A stretch of DNA of 64,000 nucleotides from an uncultured Croceitalea sp. (GTDB lineage Bacteria; Bacteroidota; Bacteroidia; Flavobacteriales; Flavobacteriaceae). How positions within the stretch are numbered: position 1 is the first letter of the stretch; each line of letters starts with the position of its first letter. The DNA lies in NCBI GenBank assembly GCA_947503285.1, contig CANNDD010000003.1:496001-560000 (forward strand). Direction: 5' to 3'. The notes under the pieces are model-generated. The model saw only the letters and a program-made list of their open reading frames with translations. It did not search any database and was not told the DNA's origin. A program made the translations under genes and the position numbers. Below, in pieces: positions 42,965 to 50,981 of the stretch.

Positions 42965-44854
42965 ATGGCTACAGGTAAAATCAATGTTTCAGTAGAGAAC
43001 ATTTTTCCCTTGATAAAAAAGTTTTTATATAGTGATCATGAGATCTTTTTACGTGAATTAGTTTCAAATGCTACGGATGCCACTTTGAAATTAAAACACC
43101 TTAGCGCAATTGGGGAGGCAAAGGTGGAATATGGCAATCCCATTATCGAAATAAAAGTTGATAAGGATAACAAGAAGATCTATATTATTGACCAAGGTGT
43201 CGGTATGACAGAGGAAGAAGTCAAAAAGTACATCAATGAGGTAGCTTTTTCCGGTGCTGAGGAATTCTTGGACAAATATAAAGATGCCGGAAAAGATGCC
43301 GGTATTATTGGACATTTTGGCCTTGGTTTTTATTCGGCCTTTATGGTCGCAGAGAAGGTAGAGATCATCACCAAAAGTTTTAAAGACGAGACTGCGGTAC
43401 ATTGGACCTGTGACGGCTCACCCGAATTTGATTTAAAAGAGACCGATAAAACCGAAAGGGGAACTGAAATCGTATTGCACATCGCCGAAGATTCGACGGA
43501 GTTTTTAGAAGAGTCAAGAATCAATACCTTGTTGTCTAAATACAATAAGTTCATGCCCATTCCGATTAAGTTCGGTACTAAAACGGAAACACTTCCAAAA
43601 CCAGAAGGTGCGAAAGAAGAAGATCCCGCACCAACCCAAGAAGTTGATAATATCATCAACAACCCTAATCCCGCGTGGACCAAAAAACCGTCAGATTTAA
43701 AAGAAGAAGATTATAAAGGTTTCTATAGGGAGTTGTACCCAATGCAATTTGAAGAACCCCTATTCAATATTCATTTGAATGTGGATTATCCTTTCAACTT
43801 AACGGGAATACTTTATTTCCCTAAGTTGACCAATGATATGAATATTCAGAAGGATAAAATACAACTTTATCAAAACCAGGTTTTCGTAACTGATAATGTT
43901 GAGGGCATAGTACCTGAATTTTTGACCATGCTACGTGGTGTCATAGATTCACCCGATATTCCTTTGAACGTTTCGCGCTCTTATCTGCAAGCCGATGGTG
44001 CCGTAAAAAAGATTTCTTCGTATATCACCAAAAAGGTGGCAGACAAATTGAACTCTTTGTTCAAAAACAATCGTGAAGACTTCGAGCAAAAATGGAATGA
44101 TATCAAAGTGGTGATAGAGTACGGTATGCTTTCTGAGGACAAATTCTTTGAAAAGGCCGAAAAATTCGCACTCTTCCCAACCGTTGATGGATCTTATTTC
44201 ACTTTTGAAGAGCTACAAGAAAAAATAAAGGACAACCAGACCGATAAAGATGAAAAATTGGTTATTCTTTATACCTCTGATAAAGAATCGCAACATAGTT
44301 ATATTGAAGCGGCAAAGGCCAAAGGTTACGAGGTATTATTACTTGACTCGCCCATCGTACCCCATCTAATGCAGAAATTGGAGACTTCAAAAGAGAAGAT
44401 TTCATTTGCCCGGGTCGATGCAGATCATGTTGACAACCTTATTAAAAAAGAAGATACGGCCATTTCTAAATTGTCTGATGAGGAAAAAGAAAAACTAAAA
44501 GGTGATTTGGAAAAGGTCATTGGTGAACAAAGCGGTTATACCATTCAGCTTGAAGCCATGGATAGTTCTGCACAGCCCTTTATCATAACAGAGCCCGAAT
44601 TTATGCGACGTATGAAAGACATGCAGCAGACAGGTGGCGGCGGTATGTTCGGCATGGGCAACATGCCAGATATGTTCAACCTGATCGTAAACACGAACCA
44701 CGAATTGGTCGGTGAGATCCTAAATACCAAAACGGCCAAAAAGCGTGAACGATTGATCAATCAATCCTTGGATTTGGCACGCTTATCTAAAGGATTGTTG
44801 AAAGGTGAGGAATTGACCAATTTTATCAGCCGTAGTTACGATATGATAAAATAA
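42965..44854 (+). CDS. htpG: Chaperone HtpG (Hsp90)
   Basis: 629 aa cytosolic ATP-dependent chaperone. GHKL N-domain: EIFLRELVSNATDATLKL (catalytic Glu and Asn), DQGVGMTEEEV and GHFGLGFYSAFMVAE. Middle domain with GILYFPKL and the catalytic Arg loop LPLNVSRSYLQAD-type segment (IPLNVSRSYLQADG). C-terminal dimerisation domain with a Gly/Met-rich stretch TGGGGMFGMGNMPDMFN, typical of Bacteroidota HtpG. Length agrees with the family (about 625). A sigma54-like promoter precedes it and a strong terminator follows. Confidence 0.97.
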   Translation: MATGKINVSVENIFPLIKKFLYSDHEIFLRELVSNATDATLKLKHLSAIGEAKVEYGNPIIEIKVDKDNKKIYIIDQGVGMTEEEVKKYINEVAFSGAEEFLDKYKDAGKDAGIIGHFGLGFYSAFMVAEKVEIITKSFKDETAVHWTCDGSPEFDLKETDKTERGTEIVLHIAEDSTEFLEESRINTLLSKYNKFMPIPIKFGTKTETLPKPEGAKEEDPAPTQEVDNIINNPNPAWTKKPSDLKEEDYKGFYRELYPMQFEEPLFNIHLNVDYPFNLTGILYFPKLTNDMNIQKDKIQLYQNQVFVTDNVEGIVPEFLTMLRGVIDSPDIPLNVSRSYLQADGAVKKISSYITKKVADKLNSLFKNNREDFEQKWNDIKVVIEYGMLSEDKFFEKAEKFALFPTVDGSYFTFEELQEKIKDNQTDKDEKLVILYTSDKESQHSYIEAAKAKGYEVLLLDSPIVPHLMQKLETSKEKISFARVDADHVDNLIKKEDTAISKLSDEEKEKLKGDLEKVIGEQSGYTIQLEAMDSSAQPFIITEPEFMRRMKDMQQTGGGGMFGMGNMPDMFNLIVNTNHELVGEILNTKTAKKRERLINQSLDLARLSKGLLKGEELTNFISRSYDMIK

Positions 44855-44898
44855 TAATGACCCGGTAATTTTAAAACCAAAAAAGGTTTTCATAATAG

Positions 44899-44931
44899 AA
44901 CCGCCCTTTTCGAATTAGGGCGGTTTTTTTT
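44899..44931 (+). terminator. Rho-independent terminator of htpG
   Basis: 8-bp stem AACCGCCC (44899-44906) / GGGCGGTT (44918-44925) followed by T6. Confidence 0.92.
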
Positions 44932-44970
44932 GTGTAAAAGCTTTATCTTGAAAGCAACTAAACCAAACTA

Positions 44971-46305
44971 ATGAACAACGATTATAAAAGCCCATCTTTT
45001 AAAAAGTTATTGGATTCCCTTCAACAGCAAAGTTGGGAATTGGAATTATTGATTTCGGGGTTTGCGATTTTTGGTCTTTTTACGGCTTATGAGCCCATCA
45101 AAATTGAAATGGTCAATGCCAGTAACGAACAACAAGTCTATGGGTTCGTTATTTACTTTTTGGCCCTGACCGCTTGTTCCATCTTACTTTTCAACCTACT
45201 ACTGCATGTCATCTTAAGGGGTTTATGGATCGGTGCTCTGGGGCTTAGGTATGTTTCTGGTGATATCGAATTTGAAAAACTGAAATATGCCGACCGATTT
45301 AAAAAATACCTTAGTAAGAGAATCGTTTCATTCGACAGATACATTGGTAGCCTAGAGAATTATTGCAGCATCTTATTCGCGGTCTCCTTTCTGTTGATTT
45401 TTTATGTTCTGGCCTTAACGGTGGTCATTGTGGTTCTTGTTTTGATCGCAACCTTTATCATAAGTAACGATGATCTACCGTATTGGGTTTCAAATGGATT
45501 GGGAGTAACATTGATAGTATTCTTGGCCATAGGAATGTTTCTGACATTTTTTGATTTTATTACCCAGGGCCTATTAAAACGAAATAGGATCATAGCCAAG
45601 CTTTACTTCCCAATCTATTGGGTATTCAGTTTTTTGACCCTATCCTTTTTATACAGACCATTGGTCTATAATTTTTTGGATAATAAATTTGGTAAAAGGC
45701 TGATTTTATTATTGACCCCGATCTATATATTAATACTGATAATTGCCTCACTAGAGTATAAAAAGTCTAATTTTCTAGATAAAGAGCGTAATTCCTCATC
45801 GCAATTCGCCAACAAGGAAAATTATATGGATTTAATGACGGAAGAAGGCGACTATCCGGGTGAGCTGGTCATACCGTCAAAGATCATCAGAACACCCTAC
45901 TTACCCATTTTTATTCCATTTCGCGAGAATTTAGAAGATCGTATCTTCGCCTACGATTCGACCCTGACACCTCAAAACGACCGCCGGGGGCTTTCTTCCG
46001 GAATCCAGTTCGGCACTAGCTGGCAAGATGAATGGAAGACCAAGGCGCAACGTGATAGTGTAAGAAAGAGGTATTTGCAAATATTCAATGAAACATACTA
46101 TTTTAAGATCGACACCTTAGAGATGGATTCAGATTTCATCGTAACCACCAATAATACCGGACAACTTGGTTTTGAAACAAACCTGGGCATTCGAGACATT
46201 ACCGAAGGGCTACACGTGCTACATTTAAATAGAATTCGCAAACATAAGGACACAATTCAAAAGCTGCTTGAGGCCCAAGTCCCTTTTTGGTATTTTAAGG
46301 AATAA
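44971..46305 (+). CDS. Polytopic membrane protein of unknown function
   Basis: 444 aa. N-terminal half has six to seven hydrophobic helices (about 25-45, 58-80, 125-165, 175-200, 220-240, 248-265) separated by short polar loops, e.g. GLWIGALGLRYVSGDIEFEKL. The C-terminal 170 residues are soluble, with EGDYPGELVIPSKIIRTPYLPIFIPFRENLEDRIF and a basic end. No known catalytic or transporter motif is visible. It probably sits in the inner membrane with a periplasmic or cytoplasmic C-domain. The DoxX gene follows after 3 bp, so they are cotranscribed. I do not recognise a family beyond a flavobacterial hypothetical. Confidence 0.75.
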   Translation: MNNDYKSPSFKKLLDSLQQQSWELELLISGFAIFGLFTAYEPIKIEMVNASNEQQVYGFVIYFLALTACSILLFNLLLHVILRGLWIGALGLRYVSGDIEFEKLKYADRFKKYLSKRIVSFDRYIGSLENYCSILFAVSFLLIFYVLALTVVIVVLVLIATFIISNDDLPYWVSNGLGVTLIVFLAIGMFLTFFDFITQGLLKRNRIIAKLYFPIYWVFSFLTLSFLYRPLVYNFLDNKFGKRLILLLTPIYILILIIASLEYKKSNFLDKERNSSSQFANKENYMDLMTEEGDYPGELVIPSKIIRTPYLPIFIPFRENLEDRIFAYDSTLTPQNDRRGLSSGIQFGTSWQDEWKTKAQRDSVRKRYLQIFNETYYFKIDTLEMDSDFIVTTNNTGQLGFETNLGIRDITEGLHVLHLNRIRKHKDTIQKLLEAQVPFWYFKE

Positions 46306-46308
46306 ACT

Positions 46309-46668
46309 ATGCAGTATCCATGGCATTTATACCTCATGGCAGGTATGTACATTATTGCGGGCATAATGCATTTTATAAAACCAAAAGCCTATTTGCGAAT
46401 TATGCCCAGGTATTTACCCCATCCTAAAGAATTAGTTTTTTGGAGTGGTATCGTAGAAATCATTTTGGGTTTGGGGCTTTGTTTTGCCCCAACTAAGGCT
46501 ATATCGATTTGGGGCATCATCTTGATGTTGGTCGTTTTTCTTACGGTCCATGTTCACATGCTATCAAGCAAAAAAACAGGGGCGGGAATTCCAAAATGGA
46601 TTTTAATAGTACGACTACCATTGCAATTCGGACTCATCTACTGGGCCTACTGGTACTTGCAATTCTAG
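46309..46668 (+). CDS. DoxX-like membrane protein
   Basis: 119 aa with four helices. The DoxX/MauE-type pattern is GMYIIAGIMHFIKPKAYLRIMPRYLPHPKELVFWSGIVEIILG: Gly-His near helix 1, a P-R-Y-L-P-H-P loop and a Gly-rich helix 3. DoxX-like proteins are thought to support respiratory or redox membrane complexes. It overlaps by 4 bp (CTAG, shared stop) with the convergent anti-sigma gene. Confidence 0.8.
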   Translation: MQYPWHLYLMAGMYIIAGIMHFIKPKAYLRIMPRYLPHPKELVFWSGIVEIILGLGLCFAPTKAISIWGIILMLVVFLTVHVHMLSSKKTGAGIPKWILIVRLPLQFGLIYWAYWYLQF

Positions 46669-47063
46669 ATAAACCGCTTATCAAAATGTTTTTTGAGAAA
46701 AAATACTTGAATACATACCATTAGACCTGTAAGAACGATGGTGTAAGACAATGTATTTGAGATTTTTACACTATGAAAAAAGTTGGTAAACCATAAATTA
46801 ACATCTTGTAATCCCGATAGGTATTGCGATATATCAAGAGTCATGTCACCGTAAGCAATTCCCACCACGGTGAAGGTGACAACACAAAGTAAAACAATGA
46901 TCATCACATATTTTGGCACTAAAGGTCGATACACGATCTTACGACGCTGTACCGTATGAACCGCAGTCATTACTTTCTCGGTGAAATCCAGTGGAGGCGT
47001 TTCCAGTTTATCATCGTTCATAAACCGATCCATCAGCTGATTTAATTCTTCTTGATCATTCAT
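46665..47063 (-). CDS. Putative membrane anti-sigma factor of the 47.6-kb ECF locus
   Basis: 132 aa. Cytoplasmic N-terminus of about 45 residues (LNQLMDRFMNDDKLETPPLDFTEKVMTAV) that would hold the sigma factor, then two membrane helices (YVMIIVLLCVVTFTVVGIAYG and LSYTIVLTGLMVCIQVFFLKK) joined by a short periplasmic loop. It overlaps the sigma gene by 8 bp. No zinc motif. Function is inferred from operon position and topology. Confidence 0.7.
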   Translation of the reverse strand: MNDQEELNQLMDRFMNDDKLETPPLDFTEKVMTAVHTVQRRKIVYRPLVPKYVMIIVLLCVVTFTVVGIAYGDMTLDISQYLSGLQDVNLWFTNFFHSVKISNTLSYTIVLTGLMVCIQVFFLKKHFDKRFI

Positions 47064-47634
47064 AATTATATATCGTTTCAGAATTTAACTGTTCTTTTAA
47101 TACTTTCGCCAAACGTTTTCGTGCCCTGAACAAGGCCACCTTTACATTATTCTCGGTCAGGTCCATTACCACTGCAAGTTCAGCAAGGTTTTTATCTTCA
47201 AAATAGAAAAAGGTAATCAAAGCGGCGTCTTTTGGTGCCAATCTTTCAACACACTTTTTGACCAGCTTTGATTTTTCTTTATCAATAAGGTGGTGAAGTG
47301 CATTGTCCATATGTTTGATTTCAAACCCTTCTATCTCGTCGATAGCAATGTGATGTGTTTCTTTTTTATGTTTTTTAATACGATCCAAACAGGTATTGTA
47401 GGCAATACGGTAAATCCAGGTTGAAAACTTGGAATCTCCCTTGAACTTTTCCAATGACCGGTAGACCTTTACAAAGGTGTCTTGGGCAACCTCTTCAGCT
47501 TCCTCTGTGTTCTTCACCATTCGCAAGGCCACTGTGAAGACCAAATTTTTATAGGCATCCACAATTTTTGCAAACTCTCGTGAGTCGCCATTTAAAATAG
47601 CCTCAATATTTGGTTGGTCGGTATTTGGCTCCAT
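47056..47634 (-). CDS. ECF-type RNA polymerase sigma factor
   Basis: 192 aa. Region 2 VFTVALRMVKNTEEAEEVAQDTFVKVYRSLEKFKGDSKFSTWIYRIAYNTCLDRIKK; region 4 LITFFYFEDKNLAELAVVMDLTENNVKVALFRARKRLAKVL. Heads an operon with a membrane anti-sigma and is divergent from a DUF6249 membrane protein. Its own promoter has TGTAAC-N17-CGTCTT, and the divergent gene has TGTAAC-N17-CGTCAT, so autoregulation is likely. The same motif occurs at 36.64 kb. Confidence 0.93.
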   Translation of the reverse strand: MEPNTDQPNIEAILNGDSREFAKIVDAYKNLVFTVALRMVKNTEEAEEVAQDTFVKVYRSLEKFKGDSKFSTWIYRIAYNTCLDRIKKHKKETHHIAIDEIEGFEIKHMDNALHHLIDKEKSKLVKKCVERLAPKDAALITFFYFEDKNLAELAVVMDLTENNVKVALFRARKRLAKVLKEQLNSETIYNYE

Positions 47635-47643
47635 TTAAATCAT

Positions 47644-47672
47644 AAGACGGTAATAAGACCATGGAGGTTACA
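47644..47672 (-). promoter_or_regulatory. ECF promoter of the sigma gene (TGTAAC-N17-CGTCTT)
   Basis: Minus strand: TGTAAC (47672-47667), 17 bp, CGTCTT (47649-47644). It lies 10-38 bp upstream of the sigma ATG at 47634, which would leave almost no leader. Confidence 0.6.
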
Positions 47673-47698
47673 TAAATTTAAAAAAAAACAATCCTCAT

Positions 47699-47727
47699 TG
47701 TAACCTAAATTTGAAAATTGTCGTCAT
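47699..47727 (+). promoter_or_regulatory. ECF promoter of the DUF6249 gene (TGTAAC-N17-CGTCAT)
   Basis: TGTAAC (47699-47704), 17 bp, CGTCAT (47722-47727). Start site near 47734, about 37 nt before the ATG at 47771. Identical -35 and spacing to the divergent sigma promoter. Confidence 0.6.
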
Positions 47728-47770
47728 AAGGGAAAACGAGTTTATTAATCAATTAAAAAACAATCACAAC

Positions 47771-48124
47771 ATGGCAGCAGGAATTTTAATCCCAATCAGT
47801 TTTTTTTTAATGGTATTCGCAATCACCTATTTATTCTATTCAACACGAAATAAAGAGCGGTTGGCACTAATAGAAAAAGGGGTCGATGCCAATATTTTTG
47901 TAAAAACCAAAAATGGACATGGTCTCGCCACCTGGAAAATTTTTCTAATCAACTTTGCAATTCTGCTTATTGGTGTCGGGTTGGCCATATTCACTGCTGC
48001 GGCAATGGTCGAAATATTGAATGTCTATGAAGAGGTTGCTTACCCTGGCACGATCATAACCATGGCAGGTATCGGACTGCTGGTAGGATTCAGCGTAACA
48101 AAAAAAATGGAAAAACAAGAATAA
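47771..48124 (+). CDS. DUF6249-like membrane protein
   Basis: 117 aa from ATG at 47771; the upstream TTG at 47711 lies inside the promoter. Three hydrophobic helices: about 3-22, 50-75 and 90-107, separated by the conserved loop YSTRNKERLALIEKGVDANIF that typifies these Bacteroidota proteins found beside ECF sigma genes. Inner-membrane, function unknown. Its promoter matches that of the divergent sigma factor, so it is probably a regulon member. Confidence 0.75.
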   Translation: MAAGILIPISFFLMVFAITYLFYSTRNKERLALIEKGVDANIFVKTKNGHGLATWKIFLINFAILLIGVGLAIFTAAAMVEILNVYEEVAYPGTIITMAGIGLLVGFSVTKKMEKQE

Positions 48125-48148
48125 CCGACAACCCATATTTTTTATTCG

Positions 48149-48177
48149 AACCATCGCCTTTCAGCGATGGTTTTTTT
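48149..48177 (+). terminator. Rho-independent terminator of the DUF6249 gene
   Basis: 9-bp stem AACCATCGC (48149-48157) / GCGATGGTT (48164-48172), loop CTTTCA, then T-run to 48177. Confidence 0.92.
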
Positions 48178-48186
48178 ATCTTCATA

Positions 48187-48822
48187 ATGATGAAAGTGAT
48201 AGCAACCAATATTGGAAGACCTACCAATGTAAAATGGAACGGTAAAATTATTCAGACGGGCATCTACAAGTATCCGACTGAAACTCCTTTGTTCTTAAAA
48301 AAAGAAGATGTGGTCAATGATACCGTTATAGATCGAAAACATCATGGAGGTGAATATAAGGCTTGTTACCTTTTCGCAGCGGATAATTATCCGTACTGGA
48401 AAGAAAAGTATCCGAATTTACAGTGGGGTTGGGGTATGTTCGGCGAAAACTTGACCGTACAGGGTCTCGATGAAGCAAATATCAGAATCGGCAGTATTTA
48501 TAAAATAGGTACTGCCCTTGTGCAAATCACCCAGCCAAGGGAGCCTTGTTTTAAACTGGGTATTCGCTTTGGTACCCAAAACATTTTAAAAGAATTCATA
48601 GCCCATTCCCATCCTGGCACTTACATCAAAATTCTTGAGGAAGGTGTGGTCAAAAAAACCGATTCGTTGGTTTTGGTAGAAGCATCCGATAATGCATTGA
48701 CCGTTAAAGCGTTTTATGAATTGTTGTACAGCAAAGAAAAAAATAAGGCTATTTTAAACCTGGCACTGTCCAACGATGCATTGCCGCTGTCAAAAAGAAA
48801 AAAATTACGAAAATATTTATAA
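48187..48822 (+). CDS. MOSC domain protein (YiiM-like)
   Basis: 211 aa. MOSC fold: KKEDVVNDTVIDRKHHGGEYKACYLFAADNYPYW near residue 38-72, GMFGENLTVQGLDEANIRIGSIYKIG, and the conserved Cys in ITQPREPCFKLGIRF (about residue 120). MOSC proteins carry reactive sulfur or molybdenum cofactor; YiiM reduces N-hydroxylated purines. The C-terminal 40 residues are the short helical 3-alpha domain seen in YiiM. ATG at 48187 or 48190 can start it. Strong terminators lie on both sides. Confidence 0.88.
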   Translation: MMKVIATNIGRPTNVKWNGKIIQTGIYKYPTETPLFLKKEDVVNDTVIDRKHHGGEYKACYLFAADNYPYWKEKYPNLQWGWGMFGENLTVQGLDEANIRIGSIYKIGTALVQITQPREPCFKLGIRFGTQNILKEFIAHSHPGTYIKILEEGVVKKTDSLVLVEASDNALTVKAFYELLYSKEKNKAILNLALSNDALPLSKRKKLRKYL

Positions 48823-48853
48823 AAAGACCCTGTCGAAAACGACAGGGTCTTTT
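48822..48853. terminator. Bidirectional terminator, perfect 14-bp stem
   Basis: AAAAGACCCTGTCG (48822-48835) / CGACAGGGTCTTTT (48840-48853), loop AAAA. Symmetric A/T ends serve the MOSC gene on plus and the DUF3244-like gene on minus. Confidence 0.93.
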
Positions 48854-48877
48854 GAAATAAATTAACTATAAACTTAA

Positions 48878-49249
48878 CTACTTAACTTCAACCTTTTCTT
48901 TGAAAGTCTCGTTGTTGTCAACCACAACGACCGTGTAGTTGCCTTCGAAAGCTTTTTCAAAATTGAATGCTTTTTCCACTACTACATCACCTTCGATAAC
49001 TTCTTTAAAAACTATTCTTCCTTCGCTATCGATAACTTTAATTGTCACTTTTTCTTGATCTAAGTTCAAGAGGTTAACAAATAATCGCTGTCCTTTTTTC
49101 TTAAAAACTGGATCCAGCTCCACACTGATCAAGTTTTTTTCCACCTCTAAGGCCTTTTTATTAAAAGTACCTTTAGGTCCGTTGGCCAAACTTACTACTG
49201 TAGTAAACATGAAGGCCGCTACTAATGTGTTTTTCAAAATTGATGTCAT
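48878..49249 (-). CDS. Small secreted protein, DUF3244-like
   Basis: 123 aa. Signal peptide 1-22 (MTSILKNTLVAAFMFTTVVSLA). The mature part is a single beta-sandwich pattern (LFVNLLNLDQEKVTIKVIDSEGRIVFKEVIEGDVVVEKAFNFE, then GNYTVVVVDNNETFKEKVEV), resembling DUF3244 or the T9SS sorting-domain fold but lacking a cargo domain. Predicted periplasmic or secreted. A -7 box TATGTTTG lies 36-43 bp upstream. It may be induced and abundant; function unknown. Confidence 0.72.
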   Translation of the reverse strand: MTSILKNTLVAAFMFTTVVSLANGPKGTFNKKALEVEKNLISVELDPVFKKKGQRLFVNLLNLDQEKVTIKVIDSEGRIVFKEVIEGDVVVEKAFNFEKAFEGNYTVVVVDNNETFKEKVEVK

Positions 49250-49284
49250 AACACTCGTTTTAGATTCGTAAATAAATTACGCTA

Positions 49285-49292
49285 CAAACATA
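49285..49292 (-). promoter_or_regulatory. -7 box (TATGTTTG) of the DUF3244-like gene
   Basis: Minus strand, exact TAnnTTTG match, about 28 nt leader to the ATG at 49249. Confidence 0.5.
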
Positions 49293-49336
49293 CCACCATG
49301 TGCAGCCTCGATACTACCACAGAATTTTCCAATATC

Positions 49337-49392
49337 TATGCTATTTTACCATAAATACTATGTTAAATATCCTTAAAGGTTAAAATAGCATA
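49337..49392. repeat. 12-bp inverted repeat in the araC upstream region
   Basis: TATGCTATTTTA (49337-49348) / TAAAATAGCATA (49381-49392), perfect, 32-bp spacer, ending 10 bp before the -7 box of the AraC gene. Either a cruciform/hairpin or a pair of operator half-sites. Confidence 0.5.
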
Positions 49393-49401
49393 TATTTTAG
49401 G

Positions 49402-49409
49402 TAATTTTG
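49402..49409 (+). promoter_or_regulatory. -7 box (TAATTTTG) of the AraC gene
   Basis: Exact TAnnTTTG match, predicted start near 49416, leader about 32 nt to the ATG at 49448. Immediately downstream of the inverted repeat. Confidence 0.55.
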
Positions 49410-49447
49410 CATAGAATCCCTGTTTTGGTTAGGTATAATTTTACGAT

Positions 49448-50338
49448 ATGGAAAAGACAATAGCACTACATAAACAGAAACCAAAATTTGAATCGATCGC
49501 TCCAAATTTTGGACATTCTTTCACCTATAAAAAATATGAGGAAGGCAATGAAAACAAGTTTACTTCATGGCATTACCACCCTGAACTCGAACTTGTTTAT
49601 ATCAATGGTGGAACCGGCAAAAGGCAAATAGGAAGTCACGTTTCTTATTTTGGGGATGGTGATTTGATTTTAATTGGCTCTAACTTGCCACATTGTGGTT
49701 TTACGGATAGGTTGACAGGCAATAAAAGTGAAACGGTCATACAAATGAAACCGGATTTTCTTGGAAACGATTTTTTTGAGATTCCTGAAATGAAGAACAT
49801 CCAAAAACTATTTGATATTGCCAAGGGCGGTGTTGCGTTTGGGGGCAAGACAAAGAAAAAGGTTGGTGAAAAAATGGAAGTTTTAGAATATCAGACCGAT
49901 TTTCAGCGACTCTTGTCCATATTGAACATCTTGAATGAGTTGAGTGCCTCAGATGAATTCAAGGTACTGAATGCCGAGGGTTTTTCAATACAGACCGAAA
50001 TAAAGGACAACGACCGTATTAATGTCGTCTTTAATTTTGTCAAGACAAATTTCAAAGAACATATCAGTCTTGATGAAATAGCCGATCTGGTAAGTATGAC
50101 AGTGCCATCATTTAGCCGCTATTTCAAAAAAATCACCAATAAGACTTTCGTACAGTTCGTAAATGAGTACCGTTTGGTGCATGCCTCAAAACTTTTGGCC
50201 GAGCAGACCATGAGCATTACCGAAGTATGTTTTGAGAGTGGCTTCAATAATTTTTCGCACTTCAATAAATCCTTCAAGGTTTTTACGGGCCAAAATCCGT
50301 CTGAATATCGCAATCAACTAAAAGCGGTTTTAAGATAA
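49448..50338 (+). CDS. AraC family transcriptional regulator
   Basis: 296 aa. N-terminal cupin-like ligand domain (SWHYHPELELVYINGGTGKRQIGSHVSYFGDGDLILIGSNLPHCGF) and C-terminal double HTH: HISLDEIADLVSMTVPSFSRYFKKITNKTFVQFVNEYRLVHASKLLAEQTMSITEVCFESGFNNFSHFNKSFKVFTGQNPSEYR. Family-standard length. It lacks the N-terminal Cys methyl acceptor of Ada. The alkB-like gene follows 1 bp after its stop, and a 12-bp inverted repeat lies upstream, so autoregulation and control of alkB are plausible. Confidence 0.92.
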   Translation: MEKTIALHKQKPKFESIAPNFGHSFTYKKYEEGNENKFTSWHYHPELELVYINGGTGKRQIGSHVSYFGDGDLILIGSNLPHCGFTDRLTGNKSETVIQMKPDFLGNDFFEIPEMKNIQKLFDIAKGGVAFGGKTKKKVGEKMEVLEYQTDFQRLLSILNILNELSASDEFKVLNAEGFSIQTEIKDNDRINVVFNFVKTNFKEHISLDEIADLVSMTVPSFSRYFKKITNKTFVQFVNEYRLVHASKLLAEQTMSITEVCFESGFNNFSHFNKSFKVFTGQNPSEYRNQLKAVLR

Positions 50339-50339
50339 G

Positions 50340-50942
50340 ATGAGGCTGTTTGAAGATAACGTAAGCTTGAACCTGCCAGAGGCGGATATTAGTTATTATC
50401 CTAGCTTCATTGATGAAAGCAAGGCGGATCATTATTTTCAAAAACTTAAAAATGAGGTTCCTTGGCAGCAAGACAATATCACGGTATTCGGAAAAACCTA
50501 CGCCCAACCTAGATTGACCGCCTTGTTTGGTAGTGATGGGCAAACCTATACCTATTCCAATATCGTTATGAGACCCCACAAATTCACAGCGGCGTTGGCT
50601 GAAATAAAATTGGACATAGAAAAAGTCTGCGGCATAGAATTTACCACATGCCTGTTAAACTTATATCGTGACGGTAAAGATAGTAACGGATGGCATTCCG
50701 ATGACGAAAAGGAACTTGGGCAAGATCCCGTAATTGCCTCTATCACCTTGGGTCAAGAGCGTTCTTTTCATTTACGACATAAAAAAGATAAAACACTGAA
50801 ACATAAAATGGTTCTTGAACATGGTAGTTTACTCTTAATGCGGGGGGCTACCCAACACCATTGGCAGCACCAGATCCCGAAGACCGCCAAATCAGTCGGC
50901 GAAAGAATTAACTTGACATTTAGGGTTATCAAAAAGTCTTGA
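50340..50942 (+). CDS. AlkB family 2-oxoglutarate/Fe(II) dioxygenase
   Basis: 200 aa. Repairs alkylated bases (1meA, 3meC) by oxidative demethylation. Fe ligands H119, D121 (NGWHSDDEKELG) and H177 (HHWQHQIPKT); 2OG-binding R189 and R195 in GERINLTFRVI. The N-terminal lid PEADISYYPSFIDESKADHYF and the ALKBH2-like RFGSDGQ-type turn (LFGSDGQTYTYSN) are present. It lies in a tight operon with AraC upstream and TIGR03643 downstream. Confidence 0.93.
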   Translation: MRLFEDNVSLNLPEADISYYPSFIDESKADHYFQKLKNEVPWQQDNITVFGKTYAQPRLTALFGSDGQTYTYSNIVMRPHKFTAALAEIKLDIEKVCGIEFTTCLLNLYRDGKDSNGWHSDDEKELGQDPVIASITLGQERSFHLRHKKDKTLKHKMVLEHGSLLLMRGATQHHWQHQIPKTAKSVGERINLTFRVIKKS

Positions 50943-50981
50943 TGTTCGAAATATGGCAAATAGTACTATTTTTGTAAGGCT

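Noticed and set aside
48822-48853. Perfect 14-bp inverted repeat as possible IS end or phage site
   Set aside because: The short AAAA loop and A/T-flanked GC stem between two converging genes are those of a bidirectional terminator.
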